DNA from: Roseiarcus sp050013915
Lineage (GTDB): Bacteria > Pseudomonadota > Alphaproteobacteria > Rhizobiales > Beijerinckiaceae
Length of the DNA: 6,919 bases
Assembly: GCA_050013915.1 (NCBI GenBank)
Contig: JBEKEI010000209.1
Location: 1-6,919 of the forward strand
Direction: 5' to 3'
Both the position numbers and the translations under genes were made by a program. Under the pieces are notes generated by a model. That model was not told where the DNA came from and did no database searches. It saw nothing but the letters and a program-made list of their open reading frames with translations. How positions within the stretch are numbered: the first letter of the stretch is position 1; each line of letters begins with the position of its first letter. Shown here in pieces: positions 6,463 to 6,919 of the stretch.

Positions 6463-6507
6463 CCTTCTCCCGCTCTTGCGGGAGAAGGTGGCGCGACGCG
6501 CCGGATG
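6463..6507. repeat. Third REP-like unit
   Basis: A 45-base copy of the left unit of the composite element (6218-6262), with 43 of 45 bases identical. The two changes are in the first loop (6475) and in the second hairpin's loop (6497). Both hairpins are preserved: CCTTCTCCCGC / GCGGGAGAAGG around TCTT, then GGCGC-GAC-GCGCC. It lacks the terminal CAGCAATTCC arms. It lies 37 bases downstream of the dehydrogenase stop, where such hairpins often act on mRNA ends. Confidence 0.85.
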
Positions 6508-6515
6508 GGTCTTGC

Positions 6516-6529
6516 GGCGGTTTTCCGCC
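6516..6529 (-). terminator. Weak hairpin downstream of the dehydrogenase remnant
   Basis: GGCGG (6516-6520) and CCGCC (6525-6529) form a 5-bp stem around TTTT (AAAA on the minus strand), 14 bases after the stop at 6544. There is no terminal T-run, so terminator function is doubtful. The REP-like hairpin that follows could serve instead. Confidence 0.2.
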
Positions 6530-6543
6530 TGCATCGCCCCCGC

Positions 6544-6747
6544 TCATTCCTGTGCGGTCGGCCGGATGACGATGCTGCCGACATCCACTTCGGGCGGCTG
6601 CTCCAGCGCGAACAGGATGCCGTGCGCGATCGCGTCGGGCGGGATCGCGATGCCCTTCAATCGTTCCGCGACCGGCGCCTTCGCCCGCTCGTCGGTCATG
6701 GACTCTGCGAAATTGGTGGCGATCACGCCCGGCGAGACTTCGGTCAC
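6544..6747 (-). pseudogene. Short-chain dehydrogenase/reductase, C-terminal remnant
   Basis: The last 67 residues of an SDR-family NAD(P)-dependent oxidoreductase, reading leftward to a TGA at 6546-6544. The recognisable part begins with VTEVSPGVIATNF, the conserved segment after the catalytic YxxxK helix. It continues through ERLKGIAIPPDAIAHGILFALEQ and ends with VDVGSIVIRPTAQE. The Rossmann nucleotide-binding Gly-rich loop and the Ser-Tyr-Lys triad would lie upstream but are absent, because homology stops at about 6748 where unrelated sequence begins. The same frame stays open to an ATG at 6897, but those 50 residues are antisense to the resolvase fragment and do not look like an SDR. A full SDR of this type is about 240-250 residues, so roughly three quarters is missing. 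It is either a broken gene or an intact gene cut by an assembly join. Confidence 0.8.
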
Positions 6748-6752
6748 GCACG

Positions 6753-6919
6753 AAGATGGAAGGTGATATCGACAACATCGTGAAGCCGGTTCTGGATGCA
6801 CTGGGGAAACATATCTATATCGATGATTCACAGGTTGAGCGTGTAGTAGTACAGAAATTTGAACCCGGTAATGTATTTCCGTTCGCAGCTCCGACAACCA
6901 CGCTTGCGGACGCGCTGAT
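6753..6919 (+). CDS. RusA-family Holliday-junction resolvase fragment (5' missing, runs off the right edge)
   Basis: An open frame of about 55 residues, including ATG 6756, continues past the window. Counting from that Met, GDIDNIVKPVLDALG (3-17) and IYIDDSQVERVVVQKFEP (20-37) match the RusA core D-x-D-N-x2-K ... DD-x-Q-V. This carries the acidic metal ligands (Asp4, Asp6 and the Asp23-Asp24 pair) and the catalytic-site lysine (Lys10). RusA endonucleases resolve Holliday junctions and are usually encoded by prophages. The N-terminal strand region (about 50-70 residues in the family) is missing: homology begins just after the dehydrogenase remnant ends. There is no clear ribosome site before the Met. 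Composition is about 48% GC by hand count, with codons such as GTA, AAA and TTT that are scarce in the rest of the window. This points to foreign or phage DNA, or to a different genome joined in assembly. Confidence 0.75.

Larger units (their letters stand above)
6166..6543. other. Gene-free stretch filled mainly by repeats
   Basis: No protein family is recognisable on either strand between the DUF3307 gene and the dehydrogenase remnant. Open frames crossing it are shadows made of Arg/Pro/Ser-rich repeat translation. It holds the composite inverted repeat at 6192-6358 and a REP-like copy at 6463-6507. The 104 bases between them (6359-6462) contain two GGCGCC palindromes (6375-6380, 6410-6415) flanking an ACAG-T-CTGT dyad (6391-6399). 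A promoter for the DUF3307 gene would have to lie here or upstream, but none stands out. Confidence 0.6.

Noticed and set aside
6192..6507. CRISPR array made of the CCTTCTCCCGC repeats
   Set aside because: Only three units, irregular spacing, one inverted relative to the others, and long hairpins of REP type; no spacer structure or cas genes.
6748..6897. The dehydrogenase frame continued to an ATG at 6897
   Set aside because: Those 50 residues are antisense to the RusA core and resemble no SDR N-terminus; no glycine-rich loop or catalytic triad is present.

Overview
The window is high-GC DNA (clearly above 65% GC by eye, except for the last ~170 bases) that looks like an alphaproteobacterial chromosome, most plausibly from Sphingomonadales. 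That assignment rests on recall of protein style (a short CHCC zinc-finger protein, a DUF3307 membrane protein, a CHASE2 cyclase) and on REP-like repeats of the CCTTCTCCCGC / GCGGGAGAAGG type. It is not a computed result.

Layout, left to right. (1) 1-201, minus strand: a small CHCC zinc-finger protein that runs off the left edge. (2) 202-406: a divergent intergenic region with nested palindromes. (3) 407-1402, plus strand: an NADPH-dependent aldo/keto reductase with a complete catalytic tetrad. (4) 1442-3375, minus strand: a probable two-gene operon encoding a cyclic-nucleotide-binding-EAL phosphodiesterase followed, 32 bases later, by an exported FecR-domain protein. (5) 3376-3609: a divergent promoter region with an AT-rich dyad. 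(6) 3610-5754, plus strand: a CHASE2 receptor adenylate cyclase with all core catalytic residues. (7) 5770-6165, minus strand: a DUF3307 membrane protein. (8) 6192-6507: a gene-free stretch with a 167-base composite inverted-repeat element and a separate third REP-like copy. (9) 6544-6747, minus strand: the C-terminal third or less of a short-chain dehydrogenase. (10) 6753-6919, plus strand: a RusA-type Holliday-junction resolvase fragment at about 48% GC, beginning abruptly where the dehydrogenase stops.

The most interesting part is the central block. A membrane cyclase with an extracytoplasmic CHASE2 sensor, predicted to make cAMP, is transcribed divergently from an enzyme that fuses a cNMP-binding domain to a catalytically complete c-di-GMP phosphodiesterase domain. 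The latter is co-transcribed with a periplasmic FecR-domain protein. Together they could form a local circuit: periplasmic cue (CHASE2, perhaps with FecR) to cAMP to cNMP-gated c-di-GMP hydrolysis. The domains are visible in the sequence; the wiring is inference.

The right end is either a recombination or phage-insertion junction or a chimeric assembly edge. The sequence alone cannot tell which.
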